Positions 46,753-58,670 of a DNA stretch of 64,000 nt are shown here, in pieces. The position numbers were made by a program, and so were the translations under genes. Positions within the stretch are counted from its first letter, which is position 1. Each line of letters opens with the position of its first letter. The notes under the pieces were generated by a model. The model made no database searches. It was given only the letters and a program-made list of their open reading frames with translations, and had not been told where the DNA came from. Source of the DNA: Myrmaecium sp. VS I D KN 1 (Eukaryota; Ascomycota; Dothideomycetes; Valsariales; Valsariaceae); the NCBI GenBank assembly GCA_019775845.1, contig JADQAV010000031.1, positions 270,792-334,791 on the forward strand, in the 5' to 3' direction.

Positions 46753-49101
46753 GCAGCGCATCCACTCCTCCGGTTTTTCACATCCATACGGGCCCGCAAT
46801 CTTCCGCTTCACCCTCTCCGCCGCCCCTTCCTCTCGTTCACCCGCGGAATTTCTCGACCCTTTCCAAGCATTTTGTGCTGCCGTCAGCGTTTTGTTTTCC
46901 TGGCTTGCTTGACATGATGAGACGATGGCGGGTGAGACGTTCGTTATTTTTCATGTTTTAACTCTGCGTGTCCCTCCGCTGCTCCTGTACTTTCATGCAT
47001 CACATCATCCTCCTGGGAAAGAGAAAGCGAAACATGGGCTTCTTCGCTTTCTTTTCCTCTCTGTCCTCTCTCCATCTACTCCCACATCATACCCTGTCAT
47101 TTACCATCGCCTTTTTTCTTTTTTTCTTCGCTTGTTTGGATTGTATACACGTCACTGTTACTTCACCTATATACCATCACACATCTCTCTCTCTTTCCCT
47201 CTCCTCTTTCTGCTGTTTAACTCCTGTCATACTCTCGTTGCTTTTTTTTTCTTTAGCAAACCTCATCTCGCTCTCTCCTCCCATACCTCTCGCTGATCTC
47301 GTGCCCGCTGTTCGCGAGCATTACTCTTCCCTTTTTTTCTACCTCTCTTTCTTTCTCTTTCTCTTTCTCTTCCTTTCTATAATCGTTGTAGACCTTCGGT
47401 ATACCCCCTTTTTTTTCTCTTCCTCTTTCATCCTCTTTTTTCTTTCCCCTCTCGTCGGAAGTAGAGGGAAAGAAGAAAAAGGAAAAGGTTTCCGTTCTTG
47501 TGTATATATTTTTTTCTGATTCGCGAGTTTTTTTTGTTGGGTTTTATGGGGTTGGGAAGGGCTGGTGTGGTGTGGTGTGGTGTGGAATGTTCATCATCTT
47601 CTTCGTCTTCCTCTCGCTTATTCGCTCTCTTGCTTCAACTGTCTCTCGACGACACGAACAAAAAAGGCGCAGAGAGAGGGTGAAGGTGGAAGATCGGCGT
47701 GAGGTAGACTACTGGGCTTTTGGGAACGCGTCGAGGGAACTGGAAAGCGAAAGGGAGGGGATGAACCAACCACAATCACAACAACAAAAGCTGGGACTGG
47801 CTGTCGGGTTTTCTTTTTTCTTTTCTTTCCTGTTTGTGTTTTCTTTTTTTTATTTATTCCCATACTCTACTGTCCTGAATCTACCTCTTTTGCTTGTTTG
47901 GACCGATTTTGATTGTGCTCTGCTGCTGCTGCTGCTGCTGCTGCTGATGGTGTTGGGTTTGTTAAGCTGTGTGCTGCTCGACCTGCTCGCCCTGCCGTTG
48001 TGAAATCCTGGCTTTTCCGACGACTCTTGCTGTGACTGAGTCGGCGCTTCCTGTGGTCGTCGAGACTCGAGTTCCTTCGGATGAGACTTGTAGGCTCATG
48101 CTTCGACGGACGGAAACCACGAGAGGTGTTAAGCGTTGGCAGGACGTCAGAGTCACGGATGTGAGGTGGCGCTTCCCACTTGGGCGTCACATTGACTCTT
48201 AAGGTAATCATCATCCACCTTCCCCATGGTCCACAAAGCCTTATCTTATAACCCACTCATTGTATACCTCACCTTACCTTATGCTAAAACCGCGTGGGGT
48301 ACCACGTCGTGCCAGCTGCCAGCTCAGCTGGAAAGAGTGGGTGGTGGATGGATGGATGGTTGGTTGGATGTCGTCCTGACTACATAGTAGCTATGCAGGT
48401 ACGATATTGACCTACAGTCCACCTTAGATGTATGAGGTCAACGGGAATAAGTATCTCGCTTGCCGTAGTGACTCTATATGATTTTCACGCGCGGACTGCT
48501 GGATTACTTCTACTTAGATGGAGGGGACGAGCTTGTATTATAGTGTATGTAAGTATGCAGGAGATACCCGTTAATCTATACCAGATACTGCTAGATGTTC
48601 CAAGGCTGAAAGAGGGAGGGGTGAGGGTTGGAAATGTAGTAGTTCTTCCTTTCTTTTCTTCCTTCTCTTTTTCCTGCTTTTCTTCCTTTTTTTCTTCCCT
48701 TTTCCCCATATAAACCGAATGGAAGCCCGGTCAACCCGTAAATTCCAAGGCGGATATGCGAGGAATGACCGCCATAATCGAATCTGTCACTCAGCTTCAG
48801 CAGCCGGTCGATTACCTCTCCTTCGTAAATTTTCCTTCAGCCATCCGCGTCGGTCATCAGCCTCACCCATCACTATACTTAATTAGTGCAATGCGGAGAG
48901 TGGAGAAGAGCGGCGGGAAAAGTGTGGGGGAGCGACGCCTAAGGCACTAACGTCCAATCGGCATGGGGTACGATGTCATCTGCCGCACCCGACCGCCTGA
49001 GCTCTCCACTTGAACCCCGACCTCACGACATCGAGGTACTTGAAGTACTCATCTCCGTCAACAACCGACATTCACGGTCACATTCACATTACAACTACAC
49101 C
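46753..49101. other. Intergenic with long pyrimidine region and CTG repeat
   Basis: T/C-rich sequence runs from about 46980 to 47450. A (CTG)n run of about nine units lies at 47919-47946. Frames on either strand are low-complexity. No gene recognised. Confidence 0.5.
47919..47946. repeat. (CTG)n trinucleotide microsatellite
   Basis: About nine perfect CTG units in non-coding DNA. Confidence 0.85.
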
Positions 49102-49718
49102 ATGTCGTCCGGCTACGGTCTCGGCGGCGGTATGTCTTCCTCCTCCTCCTCCTCCTCCTCATGGCACAGCTCAATCGTCCACAAAAACCACAACTCACAA
49201 ACCCTCAAAACCACACCACCTTCTCCACCCTGATCCCCACCTTCAACCTCAACCCCCCTCACGCAAGCAACAAGAACACCACATCTAACAGCCCTCCCCC
49301 AGGACCCGGCCGCTGCTTCCCCTTCTGGCAAGAAGTCCTCGCCTGCTACGTCACCTCCACCTCCTCCCCGGACCCCACCGCCGCCGCCGCCGGCAAACGC
49401 GCCTGCCAACCCGTCCTCGAAGACTACTACGAATGCCTGCACCACAAGAAAGAAGTACGTTTTCCCTTCCCCCCTTTTCCCCCTCCCCATCGCTAACCTC
49501 CTCTTTTTCTTTCTTTCAAGGCGACGAAAATCCGCGCCCTCCAAACCGCCTACCGGCGGCAGGAGCAGCAGCAGCAGCAGGGCCCTGCGGCGGTGGAGAA
49601 TCGCCCGCAGCCGGGGGAGATCCGTCGGCTGGGCTTGCTGGAGGGGGTGAGTGTGGAGGAGAAGTATTTGCGGCCCGCGCCGCTGATTCCGAGGGTGGGG
49701 GGGAATGGGGTGGCGTAG
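49102..49718 (+). CDS. NADH:ubiquinone oxidoreductase 15 kDa subunit (NDUFS5)
   Basis: Exons are 49102-49129, 49303-49454 and 49521-49718; the product is 125 residues. The first exon encodes only MSSGYGLGG. Exon 2 carries both CX9C motifs, CFPFWQEVLAC and CQPVLEDYYEC, the twin that forms the disulfide-bonded CHCH hairpin imported by Mia40 into the intermembrane space. ECLHHKKE and the following KIRALQTAYRRQ are typical of the NDUFS5 accessory subunit of complex I. The C-terminal tail includes QQQQQ and is longer than in many relatives. Intron 1 (173 bases) begins inside a TCC repeat. Confidence 0.92.
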
Positions 49719-51038
49719 GTGGACTGGGGGGGAGGGGGGGGTTCTGCGCAAGCTGTGATGATGCATACGAGCGGAAGCAAACGACGGCGCACCGCACCAG
49801 TACCAGTACCTAGGTACCTACCTTACCTAGGAGCGGACGGGAGCGGAGCGAGCGGCCGGGCGCGTCGGAGAACGGACGTCGGGAACACGGGAAATGCGAA
49901 AGGAAGGGATGCTGTCCCTTTACGTCTCTTACCCCTTTTAGAAACGTCCCACGCAGATCTGTAGCGAGTCTTGCTTATCTCTTCTCCCGAACCCGTCTTT
50001 TCCTCTTTGCGTATTTTTCGAAAAATGACAGACGGAAGAAACTAAGAGAGGAAAGAAGGGATGGAAAACTAAATATAGTTTACTCCCGTTTGCGAGGCCA
50101 TGTACGGCATCTTCTCTTTTACTCTTTCTAATATAGACACACATACAGGCACAAAGACATCGAGCTATAGAACAAGAAGGTAAGCCAATCCGTTCAACTT
50201 AAAACGCAGGTATAATATAGAAGCGGGGAGTATGACCTCGGAAGTCATTGACCTGCTCAGCATCAAGAAAGAACAAGGAAAGGAGAGAAAACTAACCAGC
50301 CCTGACCCTATACCGAAGCTCATGCCATACCATGCTATACTGTATGTATATACCTAACATTACCCCTTCCACTTCCCCAACGGATTGAATCATCTTCTTT
50401 TTNNNNNNNNNNNNNNNNNNNNNNNNNTTTTACCCCCCCCCCCCCCCGCCCCCAGAGTTCAAATAAAATAAAGACAAAAGAAGGAGAAAAAAAAAAAAGG
50501 AAAAGTGACGAATAGACCCCATGATACGCTCCACTCACCCCACTACTTTACCACCCCCAGCCTCCGCAACCTCCGCAACCCCCGCACTCAGTAATCCGCA
50601 CACCCTCCAATGGAACCTTCCACACTCTCAAACAAAACCCACTCGGTCCCTATACCTCCCACACACCCACAGACCCTGAAACGGAATCTAAAAAAAAGTA
50701 AAATAAAAAAAAGAAAATGAGAAAGAGGAGAGAAAAAACCGAGCGTGATCACATCCAAACTTCACTCGCACAAGCACACGCAAACGCAAACGTGACTTCC
50801 ACGGTCCAACCCATCTTCCCATTGATTCATCCACTCACTCACTCACTCACTCACTACCAACAAACCCGAAACCCGAAAGCCGCAACCCGAAACCCTCAAA
50901 CCTCAAGCCGAAAAGGGTCTTAAGAAAAAAGCGAAACGAAGCGAAAAAAAGAAGCCCTTCACCAACCCTCATCCTCCTCCCTGCCTCCCTCGCTCCCTCA
51001 TCCCCCTCCATTCGTACTTTTGATCGGAAACCACCCGA
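49719..51038. other. Intergenic with assembly gap
   Basis: TACCTAGGTA occurs at 49807-49816. An N run and C run lie at 50403-50446. The right part is A/C-rich with AACCCGAAA repeats (about 50868-50893) and CACT repeats near 50835. It holds the 3' ends of NDUFS5 and the MAPKK. No gene recognised. Confidence 0.5.
50403..50427. other. Assembly gap, 25 N
   Basis: Twenty-five undetermined bases followed by TTTTA and a long C run. Length across the gap is uncertain. Confidence 0.98.
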
Positions 51039-52725
51039 CTAATCCTTCCAATCCCACACCTGGCGCAGAAAGCGTTCCATATTCACCTTCTTGGCCTTCA
51101 TCTCCACCATCCAGGGGTGTTCCAGCATGCGCCACGGCGTCGCGCGGCGGGGGGGTTCTTTTTCCAGGCTATTCGGCGGGAAGCGGGGGAGGTAATCGTC
51201 AGTCAAAGATTCAAAAAAGGCCAACGCGGAAACGCATACAGCGAGGAAAGAGGGAGAGAATAAGACGTACCAACACTCTATGAAATACTTAAAGTTCTCA
51301 CTCCAGCGGATGCCCGCCTCCGGCTCATCCCGGAGCTTCGGGATCGGCTGGCGCACGATGTACGTCAGCAAGTCGATCAAACCGGCGCGGGGGTTCATCT
51401 CGGTGCCGTCGGCGGGGAACGGGAAGCGGTGCTGCGCCACCTCGAGCAGCGTGACCCCCAAGCTCCACACGTCGCTCGTGATCGTGTAGCTCTGGCCGGT
51501 GATGCGCTCCGGGGCCATGTAGTACGACGTCCCGATGAACGTGTTCGCGTCCCCCTTCGTCCCGAACTCGCCCGACACCCCGAAGTCGCACAGCTTCACC
51601 TGCCCGTTCCGGCACAGCAGGATGTTGCTCGGCTTGATGTCCCGGTGGATGATCCGGTGCGAGTGCAGGTACGTCAGCCCGTTCAGCACCCCCTCCGCCA
51701 CCTTGCCCAGCACCTTCTCCCCCGTCCGGCCCCCCAGCTTCTTGACCTCCCGGTAGACCGAGTCGAGCGAGCCGCCCTCGCAGAACTCCATCGCGATCGA
51801 GATGGTGCCGGTGGAGTCGTCCATGAAGGCGCCGTAGTATCGGCAGATGTGATTCGAGGCGCAATTCTTGTTGAACTGGAGCTCGCGGACGATCTGCTTC
51901 TTGACGTCGGGGTCGGGGTTGGTCGTGATGATCTGAAGGCGGGATCAGCGTCAAGGAGTTTTGATATAGAGATAAGATTGCACATACTTTCAATGCAAAC
52001 ACCGTCTTCCCCCCTTTCAGTATGCACCGCGTGACCGCTCCGCCCGCTCCTTCACCCAAGCTGCCCAGCTGCACGATCATGTTCTTCGCGCTCGCCGCCT
52101 TCCACCCGGCATCGTCCAGGTCCTCCACGTCGAGCTCGCGGCCCTTCTCCAGACTCAGCTTCTCCAAGTCCGGCAGGATGCCCATGCTGTTCTCTCGCTG
52201 CATGGCCTCGCCGCCTTCGCTCGAGATCGCCGAGATCGGGTCGGAGCCGCCGGGCCGGCCCTGCAGGATGGACAGGTTGAGCGCGCCGTAGGACGACGCC
52301 GCGGACGTCGACTCGGCCGCGCCGTCGCCGAAGCTGCCCGCGCGGGAGTGTGCACTGGCGTCGGACGATCCACCGGCCGACCGGCCGGTGCCCGGGATCT
52401 GAAGCGGGGCGATCTGCGGTAGCCGCGGCCGACCCTCCTGCGGTGTGTGGTTGCTGCCCATCGGCGTGGCGAGCCGGAGCTGCGGCGGTTGTGGCCGTGA
52501 CATTTGTGGTACGTGTTGCGGCTCGCTCGTGCCATTGACGACGGGTCGGACGTTGGGGGAGGGAGGGATGGACAGGCCGAGGCGAGGGGGACGGTTCCCG
52601 CTGCGGTTGGCGCCGGGGATCGGTGGTCGAAGAAGCGGTGCGGGGGCGGACATGTTGACGGCAGGCAGTGGTTGCGGAGGGTGAGGAGCGGAGGTGGGTT
52701 GCTGATAAGGAGGTTGTTCGGCCAC
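51039..52725 (-). CDS. MAP kinase kinase of the cell-wall-integrity pathway (Mkk1/MkkA type)
   Basis: Exons (minus) are 52725-51988, 51932-51271 and 51168-51039 (introns 55 and 102 bases); the product is 509 residues. A Pro/Ser-rich regulatory N-terminus (1-215) precedes the kinase domain: glycine loop [11 protein letters not shown] from 221, catalytic Lys246 in [15 protein letters not shown] catalytic loop, [20 protein letters not shown] activation segment, [10 protein letters not shown], and C-terminal [20 protein letters not shown]. The activation segment and ending are those of fungal Mkk1/Mkk2, which sit between Bck1 and the Slt2/MpkA MAP kinase and respond to wall stress. All catalytic residues are present. 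The surface-sensor-like gene at 45152 is a distant neighbour and may be coincidence. Confidence 0.95.
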
Positions 52726-54811
52726 TGTGGAGGTAGTTTGAGTAAGTGCAAGGAGATCTTCCGGGAGGGCCGGTGGTCGAGGTGTATGAGGTTACTTTTG
52801 TGGTGAAGTGCGTGACCAGCAAGGAGCGGGAAGGTCGCTCGCTCGTCTGCTCGCTGGGTGTGGCAGGATGATGCGGGAGATGCAAACGGATGCCACAGGA
52901 CCTGCAGTGACGTGGGAAGGGTATGGGTGAGGCGGTACGACGGATGGTAGAGTGGTATGGCGGGGATGCCTGGTGCGATCCGCGGATGCGGGTTGGTGAA
53001 CGAACGACAGGGTGGGTTGGCGGATGAGGGTGGGGCGGGGCGAGGCGAGTGAGCGGTGGTGGTAGTGGTGGTGGAGTGTATCGTGTGAGTGAGTTCACAA
53101 GGACGGTGGCCTCCGCCGGTTCGGAGAAGGGGGTGGGTGAAGATGCAAGCGAAGAGGGAGGTTGTTCGTTCAGCGGTGGTGGTGGTCGCTCACGACGAGG
53201 CGGGAGGAGATGGTGGTGGTGGTGGTAGTGGTGGTAGTGGTGGTAGTGGCAGTGGGCGTGGAGGAGAGAGGGCTGTGCTCGCACGGGTGGAGAAGAGGTC
53301 GAGTGTTTTGGCGGAGACGGAGGGCGGATGACATGCGCAGCTGGGCGGGCTGTGCCTTGATGGAAGAAGCCCAGGGCGGCCAAGTGGGTCGGACCCGGAA
53401 TGCCGAGACGGCGACGGTTGAGAGGAGGCGCGAGAGGGAAAATCTCCCGTCCCGGCCTGTCGCTGGTCCCCTTTTGGTCCCTGGTTTGTTCCACAACGGC
53501 GGCCGAGGGAGTCGTGGTTGGCTGGTGGACTCGACCAACGAGCTGTCTAGCTGTCTAGCTGGCTGGCTGGCTGGCCGGCGGGTAGAAGGCGAGCAGTCCT
53601 GTCACTCACTCCCTTCGATCCGTTCGTCTGTCTGGCCGGCTCTCCAGCAAACCAGAGCCAGATTCACAATGCGAAGAGAGGAAAAGCAGCGTCTGCAAAA
53701 CCAAGAATAATTGGCAGCGTAAAAGAAGACCTAGACCACAACCTTCCAAACGAACGGATGCGTAGGCTTGCGTGTGCAGCAGAAGCAGTCGTCGTCGTCG
53801 AGTCGTGTTGTCGTCAGTCCCGTCGTCGTTCGTCTAGGTAGTGGTTGGCTGAGGCGGTCGTCGCGAGAGAAAGGCCGGCGCGTGCGTGCGTGCGTGTGCG
53901 CTCAGCCGAAGCGAGTGAAGGGAAGGGAAGGAGTAGTTAGAGTGAGTACAAGGCAGAGAGAAAGAGAAGAGAAAGAGAGAAGACTCCATAAGGTAAGTAG
54001 GATACCTTAGGAGGGGGAAGTAGAGGAGGAGGTCATCACTTTTGCCGCCCATCCATCCATCGTTCATCCCTCCATCCCCCATCCTTCATAAGGCTGGCGG
54101 GCGTCTTTTTGTTGCCGCCCGCCATCCATCCGCTAAGTCACAGCCTGGCTACCTACTCAGCGGCGGTGGCGTTTCAAGATGGTGGGATCGTCAGTTTCAT
54201 CACCATCTTCGCCATGTGAAATAAATAGACAGATAGATAAAATAGTCGCAGGAAGTTTATTTACTTATTTAGCCAGCGCATGCATGCAGAAGCAGAAGCA
54301 GAAGTTCTGCGGATCCCGGAGAGGGAAGTGCGATGTTAAGCGCCGAAGGAGAAACCCAAGATGGGAGAAGATGGCAGGGATGTGGGGGGAGGAGGAGGGT
54401 GTTAGAAGTGCCGCGCGGGTAAAAAGCATGAGCGATGTACATATATAGGTATATATGGTTGTATGGATGTATGAATGGGTGGAGAGAGTACTCCTACATC
54501 GTGCTGATTTGGATGTGGGTGGTTGGTTGGATGATGGAGTAGTAGGTGGTTGGTGGTGAATACTCTCCCATACGATCACTGAGTGCAAGAGTGTCAGGCG
54601 TACATCCGAAGGACGCATCCGCCGACGATAGAAAGATATACTGTACATACATACTATGTACAGTACACAGGAGCAACGGATAAGATGTCCGGCCTGCCTG
54701 TATCATACACATCTATCCACCAGCAACCAGCAACCAGCAACACTCTCCTCACCCTCACCCTCCCACCTCCCACCCCACTCCTCACCCCACCAAACCCGCC
54801 CCCCAACTCCC
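52726..54811. other. Intergenic, MAPKK promoter region
   Basis: Contains a GGT-rich microsatellite (53210-53249) and several short frames made of repeats. A 480-codon minus-strand frame overlapping the MAPKK is Ser/Pro/Arg junk. No gene recognised. Confidence 0.5.
53210..53249. repeat. GGT/GTGGTA microsatellite
   Basis: Six or so GGT units pass into TAGTGGTGG repeats about 490 bases upstream of the MAPKK start codon. Confidence 0.8.
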
Positions 54812-56644
54812 CTACCCCAACCCCCCATCCCAAACCCCCCACCTCCCCACCCTTCCCCCAAACCGATCCATCAAAACCTCCACCACCGTCTCCATCCCCG
54901 CCGCCCTGCCCCCAGGCAGTCCTCCCCCAGTCCCCATCCCCATCCCTACCATCCGCCGCACCCGAGAAACAAGCACATGCACCCCCAACCCCTCCTCCCA
55001 CGTCCTTCCCAACGGCAATCGAAGCGGGCCTTCTCCCTCTCCCCCAGAACCACCCCCAGAACCCCCACCAAACCAATTCTCCCCAAACACCGAGCCCACC
55101 GGTGCGCCACCACCTCCCCAGACGCTCTTCGTCCCCCTGCCAACGGCATCATACCGCGCTGGTGCATCTCCCCCATTCCCATTCCCATCCGCCCGAGGCG
55201 GCGGCGCACGCGTCCGCCGCCGCAGGCGAAACGCTGGACCGAGCAGCACGGCGAGCAGCGGGGTGATGGAGGAAGAGCCGTCGGCGTAGGGCGGCGGGTG
55301 TGCGAGACGGTCGAGGCGTCGGAGGAGATGGTGGAGGAGGGTGTGGGCGCGGGGGTAGTCGCGCTGTTGGAGGGGGGTGAAGAGAGGGGCGAGGGGGGAG
55401 AGGAGGAGGAGGGTAGGTTGTTGTTGTTGGTGGGGGTGCGGGGGAGCAGGTGGTGGTGGAGGGGGAGGGGATGTGGGGAGCTGGGGTGGTGCTGGGGCGG
55501 TGGGTGTGGTGGGGGGAGCGGTGCGGATGGTGGATGCTGGGGCATCGAGGGGTGTGGGGGTGAGGAGCATGTCGTCGTCTTCGTCTTCGCTGTCGGCGAC
55601 TTCGTGGCGTGGATGCTGCGCTTGTGGTGCGTTGTTGGTTTGGTTATGTGTAGGTACGGGCGGTGGCTCGGAGGCCACCGTGGGCTCTGCGGGAGTGGGA
55701 TGGACGTCGGGATTTCTCCTGGCGGTTGCGGCTGCGACTGCTGCGTCGATGCTTTCTTGCACCTCGCTGATGGCTTCCATCACCCCCACGAGGTCGAAGA
55801 CGCGCATCATCGTCACTCGGTCCAGGATCTTGGCTGCAGCATCTCCGGGGTCTTCGTGGGGTGGTATGGTGTCTTGCTCGGCGTTGGTTTGCAATGTGGA
55901 CCTCCTGCTCTTTAGCCGTGAAGCGATGTGCGAGTGTATTGAGACGACGTCGAAGTCCCCTGTTGTGTCGATGATGACGGCGTGGCCGGAGGGGTCGTCG
56001 AGCAAGTGGGTAGCTAAGAGGGAGAGCACTAGCTGAAGCATGTGAGAACGATACATTAGATGATACAGTGACGGAGAATGACAGAGTAAAGATGGGAAGA
56101 GCTCATATTGGATTGCATAGCGATCAATCTTGGTTCGACATAAGGCAAGCACAGCTTGGACAAATAAATTGTGGAACAAAGTCACAGAAACGTAGAAGGC
56201 TCTCCAGGAACAATGACCAAGCTATGCATACCTTCGAACCGTCGCTGACCAAAGGAAACATGACAACGAGTGATCACAAAAGAGAAAAAGAGAGAGAAAA
56301 AAGAAGCAAGACCATAACCAAATCCAACAAAAAAAAAGAAAGAAAGAAAGATCACTCACCTCCCTCCCCCCCTCCATCTCCTCCGCCGACACGCCCACCA
56401 TCCCCGGCGCCACAACCCCCCCCTCCAGCACCTCCTCATCCACGCTCTTACACCCCGTCCTCAGCACCCTCCTCCTCTTCCGGCTCCGCACAACCGGCAC
56501 CGCCTCTCCCTCCTCCTTCCCCGGCTCGAACACCACCTCCAGCTCTTCCGCGTCGAAGAGCGAGGATCCCAGCAGCGGCTCCGCGGAGCGGGCCGGCGGC
56601 TCGGATGCCAGGTCCGGGAGGCCGAGGGCGAGGATGTCTGTCAT
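54812..56644 (-). CDS. RecA/Rad51-like recombination protein with degenerate P-loop
   Basis: Exons (minus) are 56644-56360 and 56032-54812, joined across a 327-base phase-0 intron; the product is 501 residues. The N-terminus starts MTDILALGLPDLAS and includes a basic RSRKRRRVLR patch, then CKSVDEEVLEGGVVAPGMVG leading to where Walker A should be. There the sequence reads VSAEEMEGGRE and continues LVLSLLATHLL, so the GKT is absent. The next strand, HAVIIDTTGDFDVVSIHSHI, fits the core beta strand of Rad51 paralogues. A Pro-rich insert (about 240-300) and a C-terminal RecA-like part follow. Such divergent Rad51-like proteins occur across filamentous ascomycetes. Role in homologous recombination is inferred; ATP binding is doubtful. 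Confidence 0.72.
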
Positions 56645-57747
56645 TTGCGGCTGTGTGGAGGGTGCGGGTGTTGCGTGGGTGGAAGGCGCTTCGTAGGGGT
56701 GGTGGGACTGGCAGTCGACCTTTACCGCTTGGGAGAGATATGAAACAATTGTCTACGAACCTCCGCGTCTGCTGCACTAAGCTCTCATCGAGTCGAAGCA
56801 ACACGCAAGACTGAATGGAGAAACGTTGACAGAGAGAAGTATAGAAGGTAAAGACAGCAAGGTGTAGCTGGTGGTTTGGTTGATTGCTTGGTTGTAGACG
56901 CGGCTGAAATCCCAGAAGAGAGAAAGTCTACGGGTCCGAAAGCCCAGCGAGGTTGAACCCCCTCGAACCGCAACGCAACAGGAGTACAGCGATGGAGCAA
57001 AGCTACAGTAGTAGTCACCAGATATATTAGCAAGTCACTCACATACAGAGGTCGCATGAAGAGCACATCGAATCCCATCACAACATGGGATCATTTATAC
57101 GGAGGTAGGGACAATAGTATGTAGTAGAGGTACCTACTCATGGACTGTACCTGTTGCCTGTTGGTGATCTCTAGGCCCCCACCTGCCCACTTCAACTCTC
57201 CACCCACACTGCTCAGCCCTAAACGCAGCCCACCTAACAAAGCAAACAACCATTTCAAATCACTGGTAAATGATGCACCGGGAAACCGTCAACAAAGAAT
57301 GAAAGGAAGTTAAAAATTCCGGCGACGGTAGTGGAGGATAACAACCGACGACGCCCCCGGCAAGCGGGACCGAGACTTAGTATCAACAGTAAATAATAGT
57401 AAACAACAAACGCGTCATCCACCCAGTAGTTATCAGATAGATAGACGGGCAGAGGGGGAAAAAAAGAAAAAAAAAAAAAAGAGGGAAACCGCGTCATCAT
57501 CTAATTTTCCCACCCCTTGCCCCTCAGCTCGTTGGGAAGATAAGGGAACGATAAAGAAAAGACAGAGTAAAAGGTGAAGCATACTAATCAGGGTCATCTA
57601 TGCATGACGGACGGTAGGTAGTGAGTTGGTGTGGTTCTGTAGGGGATGAATACGTTCAGTTCACAGGGGTTCCGTTTGTACACATGCATGTGGATGGATT
57701 GATATTATCAACAAAGAAAGGAAGGCATACAGAGAGAGAAGAGCAAA

Positions 57748-57778
<31 letters not shown>

Positions 57779-58670
57779 NNCCCCCCCCCCCCCCCCCCCC
57801 CCCTAATCAAGAAACTACCTGAGGGAAAGCACCACCGCAACAACAAAAACCACATGCATGGATGAGTATATATATCAATGTATATCATAGGTAGTTATAG
57901 AAGAAGAAGAAGAAGAAAACGCCAATGAACCGTCGCGAACCGAAAAGGGACGGGGAGCCATACGGCGGCATATGTTCCCTCACCCGTACCACATGGGAAA
58001 GGGGAGCCCTGGACAGTCCCGTGTGTGAGTGAGATGTCTGTTGTGTGTTCACCAGCAACTTGGTACAACCAACACAGCTCCTTTTTTTCCCTTTTCCTAA
58101 GGTATGCTTTACTGCTCCTTCACTGCTCCTGCCCTCCTTCCTCAACGCGGCCTATAAAGTGGAGAGAAGAAAAGAGAAAAAGAAAAAGAAGTCGAAGAAA
58201 GGGGAAGATGGAAGAAAAAAAGGTTGGTAGGTAGAGACAGACACAGTGCCCGAATGCGCCTTCCTCGTACGCCGCCTGAAAAAGGGAAAGAAGAAGAAGA
58301 AGAAAAGAAGAAGGAGAAACCCCCCGAGGTGCCAGTTCCTCCCTATGTCCGTTTAGAAATTTCGAAAGGAAAAAAAAAGGAGAATAAAAGCGCCCCGAAA
58401 GCTCAATTTGACACGGAATGCCCCTCCCCAAGCTCCGGTCCCTCGCTCTCTGTCTCGGCAAACGATCCTGATCACAGTCGAAGAAGGTTTGGGGAAGAGA
58501 TAAAAGACTACCAATAGGATTCATGGGGAGGATAGAGAAGACATCAGCTCCGCGTATTTTACGCTTTCATACGCACGCTATGTCTTTCATCGCGTCAAGT
58601 AACCACAGGAAAGATAACGGGACATCTGGCCATCAATAGGTAGTGAATACAGTGTCCGATCGCACCATAC
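56645..58670. other. Intergenic with poly-G/poly-C scaffold joint
   Basis: No gene recognised. The region contains the G-run/NN/C-run joint and should hold the promoter of the RecA-like gene and the 3' end of PAL1. Confidence 0.5.
57749..57803. other. Poly-G, NN, poly-C assembly joint
   Basis: About 30 G, two N and 23 C in a row. This symmetrical pattern is typical of two contig ends trimmed at homopolymers and joined, so it should not be read as a natural sequence. Confidence 0.9.

Noticed and set aside
52052-53494. 480-codon minus-strand frame upstream of and overlapping the MAPKK
   Set aside because: Ser/Pro/His/Arg-rich readthrough of promoter microsatellites; enters the MAPKK in the wrong frame.
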